From CBDUSL01 sp965370265 (GTDB taxonomy: Bacteria > Patescibacteriota > Patescibacteriia > JAXHNJ01): DNA of 6,384 bases. A program made the position numbers and the translations under genes. This document shows positions 4,114 to 6,384 of this stretch, piece by piece. Below the pieces are notes generated by a model. That model worked only from the letters and a program-made list of their open reading frames with translations, made no database searches and was not told where the DNA came from. The number at the start of each line of letters is the position of its first letter. The stretch's first letter is position 1. The stretch is from positions 1 through 6,384 of the forward strand of contig CBDUSL010000036.1 in the NCBI GenBank assembly GCA_965370265.1, read 5' to 3'.

Positions 4114-4398
4114 ATGAAAAAAGAGATACATCCAAAGTACTACAAAAATGCCAAAGTAACCTGCGCCTGCGGGAATTCTTTTAGTACTGGTTCAAGCCAA
4201 AAGGAAATCCAGGTAGAAATCTGCTCTAGTTGCCATCCTTTTTATACCGGCAAAAGTAAACTAATAGATACAGCGGGCCGCGTAGATCGCTTTAAGAAAA
4301 TGGTGGAAAAAGGCTCCGCCAAAGCTAAAGTTACTAAAAAGGGCAAGAAAAAAGAACGAAGAAAAGTTAAAACCAAGAAATCCAAAAAAGACACTTAA
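4114..4398 (+). CDS. rpmE: 50S ribosomal protein bL31 with long basic tail
   Basis: bL31 bridges the two ribosomal subunits at the central protuberance. The 94-residue product begins [10 protein letters not shown] and has CACGNSF (17-23), [12 protein letters not shown] (36-47) and [12 protein letters not shown] (52-63). Cys17, 19, 37 and 40 make it the zinc-binding (type A, C+) form. Usual bL31 has about 66-70 residues; here residues 65-94 are an extra tail made mainly of Lys and Arg, probably for rRNA contact. The ATG at 4114 is the natural start and starts the conserved motif, although no Shine-Dalgarno precedes it. It is followed by a terminator before prfA; the order rpmE-prfA-prmC resembles that in Firmicutes. 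Confidence 0.95.
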   Translation: MKKEIHPKYYKNAKVTCACGNSFSTGSSQKEIQVEICSSCHPFYTGKSKLIDTAGRVDRFKKMVEKGSAKAKVTKKGKKKERRKVKTKKSKKDT

Positions 4399-4413
4399 CA
4401 TCATAAATTCCTA

Positions 4414-4449
4414 AAATCCCTTTTTGTTTTTGCTAAGGGATTTTTGTTT
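4414..4449 (+). terminator. Intrinsic terminator between rpmE and prfA
   Basis: AAATCCCTT (4414-4422) pairs with AAGGGATTT (4435-4443) around a 12-nt loop, and TTTTTGTTT (4441-4449) gives the U-tract. It lies 15 bases after the rpmE stop and ends 8 bases before the prfA ATG. Some transcription probably reads through, since no separate prfA promoter is obvious. Confidence 0.75.
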
Positions 4450-4456
4450 AAAAATC

Positions 4457-5515
4457 ATGGAAAATAAACTAAAAAATTTAAACGAAAATTACGCCGAACT
4501 TGAAAAAAAACTTCAAGATTCAGCTGTGATTAATAATCCTGAAAAACTTAAAAAAACTTCTAAAAAATATAACGAACTTGGTGATCTGATAAGAAATTAC
4601 AATAAATTAAAGGAAGTGGAAAATGCCCTGAAAGAAGCGGATAAAATATTAAAAGAGGAAAAAGATAAAGAAATGATTACTCTGGCTGAACAGGAGTTAA
4701 AAAATCTTGAAAAGAAAAAAAGGAATTTAACGGCAGAAATCAAAGAAATAGAGAATCCGAAAAATCCTTTAGATCAAAAAGATATAATTATTGAAATCCG
4801 AGCCGGTACTGGCGGAGAAGAAGCAGCTCTTTTTGCGGCTGATCTTTTTCGTATGTACTCCCGTTTCGCCGAAAATCAGAACTGGAAAACAAATCTAATT
4901 TCCCAGAACCGAACCGGGATTGGCGGCTTTAAAGAAATAATCTTCGAAATTATAGGGAAAAATGTCTACTCAAAATTAAAATATGAATCCGGAGTTCACC
5001 GGGTGCAGAGAGTACCGGAAACAGAGAAACAAGGCCGGGTTCACACTTCCGCCACTACCGTGGCTGTAATGCCGGAAGCAGAAGAAATTGATTTAACAAT
5101 TGAGCCAAAAGATATTCGCATTGATACCTTCTGTGCTTCAGGTCACGGCGGCCAGTCTGTAAATACTACTCATTCAGCCGTAAGAATCACTCATCTTCCT
5201 TCCGGCACTATTGTTTCCTGCCAGGATGAAAAATCTCAAGGCCAAAATAAAATCAAAGCTATGCAAGTGTTGCGTACCCGTATTTTAGCTTTAGAGGAAG
5301 AAAAAAGGCAAAAAGAAGAAGCGGCAACGAGAAAATCCCAAATTGGCACCGGTGACCGCTCGGAAAAAATAAGGACATACAATTTTCCCCAAGATAGAGT
5401 GACTGATCATCGTATTAAAAAAAGCTGGCACAATATGCCTCAAATACTGGACGGCCATATCGATAAAATCATTAATGAATTAAAAACGGCTGATGACCAT
5501 CAGAAAAGCTCTTAA
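4457..5515 (+). CDS. prfA: Peptide chain release factor 1
   Basis: RF1 reads UAA and UAG stop codons and triggers release of the finished protein. From the ATG at 4457 the protein has 352 residues (E. coli RF1 has 360). Residues 1-105 are a charged helical domain 1; [18 protein letters not shown] (117-134) and [19 protein letters not shown] (181-199) follow. The PxT tripeptide that selects RF1 codons is PET at 187-189, whereas RF2 has SPF, so this is RF1. The catalytic GGQ is at 231-233 in [17 protein letters not shown]. An earlier ATG at 4424 adds 11 residues but lies inside the terminator hairpin, so I reject it. prmC, which methylates the GGQ glutamine, overlaps its 3' end by 23 nt. Confidence 0.97.
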   Translation: MENKLKNLNENYAELEKKLQDSAVINNPEKLKKTSKKYNELGDLIRNYNKLKEVENALKEADKILKEEKDKEMITLAEQELKNLEKKKRNLTAEIKEIENPKNPLDQKDIIIEIRAGTGGEEAALFAADLFRMYSRFAENQNWKTNLISQNRTGIGGFKEIIFEIIGKNVYSKLKYESGVHRVQRVPETEKQGRVHTSATTVAVMPEAEEIDLTIEPKDIRIDTFCASGHGGQSVNTTHSAVRITHLPSGTIVSCQDEKSQGQNKIKAMQVLRTRILALEEEKRQKEEAATRKSQIGTGDRSEKIRTYNFPQDRVTDHRIKKSWHNMPQILDGHIDKIINELKTADDHQKSS

Positions 5516-6308
5516 AACAGCGGCTGATAAGTTGAAAAAAAGAAGAATACCTTTCGCTTCCCTGGATGCGGAAGTTTTATTATCTCACGTTTTAAAAAAA
5601 CCCCGTTCTTACCTCTACATCTGGCCGGAAAGGAAATTTACCAGGAAACAGGAAACCAGATACAAAAAACTAATTAAACAAAGATTAAAACATGAGCCAG
5701 TCGCTTACCTGATTAATAATAAAGAATTTTATGGCCTTAATTTTTATGTTAACAAAAACGTCTTAATCCCCCGCCCCGAGACCGAATGTTTAATTGATAA
5801 AATACTAAAAATAAAAAAACCATATGCCATTGCCGATATTGGCACTGGTTCAGGATGTATTGCTATCACCTTAAAAAAATATTTGCCAAAGGCCAAAATT
5901 TACGCCTCGGATGTTTCAAAAAAAGCCTTAGTGGTCGCCAAAAAAAACGCTAAAAAGCATAAAACAAAAATACTATTCAAAGAAGGTGATTTACTAGAAC
6001 CATGGAAAAAATTTAAGTTAGATGTAATTGTTGCCAATCTGCCTTATTTAAAACCAAAACTCATGAAGCATCCTAACCTTAAATTTGAACCAACGATTGC
6101 TCTAGATGCCGGCAAAAAAGGCCTTGATCTTTATGAAAGATTTTTTAATCAAATGAATAAGTACCACCCAAAAACAAAAGCTATTATCGAAATCGAGTCC
6201 GGTCAAGTAAAAGCAATTCAAAAAATAATCAAAAAAAACTTACCCAAAGCAAAGGTAAGCATAATAAAAGACCTGGCTGGAAGAGATAGAGTAGCAATAA
6301 TTAAATAA
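5493..6308 (+). CDS. prmC: Release factor glutamine N5-methyltransferase
   Basis: PrmC (HemK) uses S-adenosylmethionine to methylate the glutamine of the GGQ motif in release factors, which improves termination. The 271-residue product has an N-terminal helical domain (1-80) that docks the release factor, then LIPRPETE (91-98), motif [13 protein letters not shown] (114-125), the acidic Asp140 after motif I, and the catalytic tetrapeptide at 182-185. That tetrapeptide is NLPY, where the family consensus is NPPY. The end, [12 protein letters not shown], is typical. The ATG at 5493 is supported by the conserved MTIRKAL start. It overlaps prfA by 23 nt in another frame, so translation is probably coupled. 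The TAA stop is followed by hairpins whose U-tract faces the other strand. Confidence 0.96.
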   Translation: MTIRKALKTAADKLKKRRIPFASLDAEVLLSHVLKKPRSYLYIWPERKFTRKQETRYKKLIKQRLKHEPVAYLINNKEFYGLNFYVNKNVLIPRPETECLIDKILKIKKPYAIADIGTGSGCIAITLKKYLPKAKIYASDVSKKALVVAKKNAKKHKTKILFKEGDLLEPWKKFKLDVIVANLPYLKPKLMKHPNLKFEPTIALDAGKKGLDLYERFFNQMNKYHPKTKAIIEIESGQVKAIQKIIKKNLPKAKVSIIKDLAGRDRVAIIK

Positions 6309-6331
6309 AAATCCCGCTATAAGAGCGGGAT
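6301..6331 (-). terminator. Intrinsic terminator for a minus-strand transcript
   Basis: ATCCCGCT (6311-6318) pairs perfectly with AGCGGGAT (6324-6331) over a 5-nt loop. On the minus strand it is followed by TTTTATTTAA, a good U-tract; on the plus strand CCTCGC follows, so it does not terminate prmC well. It therefore implies a transcript entering from right of the window and ending within the prmC stop region. Confidence 0.7.
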
Positions 6332-6332
6332 C

Positions 6333-6377
6333 CTCGCAACCAGATGGACTCACTTGCGTTCGTCTCATCGTTGCGGG
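6333..6377 (-). ncRNA. Two-stem hairpin before the terminator; candidate RNA 3' end
   Basis: On the minus strand an outer stem (6370-6377 with 6333-6340, 8 bp with one wobble) carries an inner stem of 7 bp (6366-6369 and 6362-6364 with 6343-6349, one bulged base) and a 12-nt loop (6350-6361). The terminator starts one base after it. Such tight stacking of a long hairpin and a terminator is seen at the ends of small RNAs and in regulatory leaders; I do not recognise the family. The start lies outside the window. Confidence 0.4.
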
Positions 6378-6384
6378 AAAAAAG

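Noticed and set aside
4424..4456. Upstream start for prfA
   Set aside because: It lies in the terminator hairpin and adds residues not seen in RF1.
6301..6384. T-box or tmRNA 3' end
   Set aside because: The T-box sequence TGGNACCGCG and a tmRNA T-arm with CCA are both missing.

Overview
The window looks like part of an AT-rich, lysine-rich bacterial genome with compact gene spacing. The best guess is a Candidate Phyla Radiation (Patescibacteria, Parcubacteria-like) organism. The hints are a short EF-Ts (about 195 aa), small and tightly coupled genes, an NLPY (not NPPY) motif in PrmC, and many small GC-rich palindromes between genes. This assignment is inference and not proven by any one gene. 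Stop codons are TAA, TAG and TGA, so nothing points to a reassigned genetic code.

Layout. Positions 1-827 hold stable-RNA genes and repeats, all read on the minus strand. They are a complete tRNA-Thr(GGT), a complete tRNA-Tyr(GTA), pieces of other tRNAs, a possible 5S rRNA 3'-end fragment, a small GIY-YIG protein gene and at least six palindromic elements. Positions 828-3887 (minus) form one tight operon: rpsB, tsf, a RicT/PSP1 gene, then a membrane-anchored TPR protein. Positions 3888-4113 are a divergent control region with one recognisable promoter in each direction and a leader of about 110 nt in front of rpsB. Positions 4114-6308 (plus) hold rpmE, then, after an intrinsic terminator, prfA and prmC, which overlap by 23 nt. 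The right edge (6311-6384) holds two stacked hairpins. Their U-tract faces left, so they look like the 3' end of a minus-strand transcript that starts outside the window.

The protein genes are mostly ordinary translation machinery: ribosomal proteins uS2 and bL31, elongation factor Ts, release factor 1 and the methyltransferase that modifies RF1. RicT suggests an RNA-maturation link. The TPR gene has no known function.

The unusual part is the left 830 bases. tRNA-Thr sits inside a block bounded by inverted repeats. That block interrupts the D-arm of a second tRNA gene and is flanked by a 4-6 bp direct repeat; removing it rebuilds a proper D-arm. tRNA-Tyr is also flanked by a perfect 16-bp inverted repeat that continues its acceptor stem. 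A 41-bp twin-hairpin element occurs twice, and each copy is bounded by the two halves of a tRNA T-arm (GGTTC / GAATCC). Together these suggest small palindromic elements that use or imitate tRNA arms. An assembly effect at the left end cannot be excluded.
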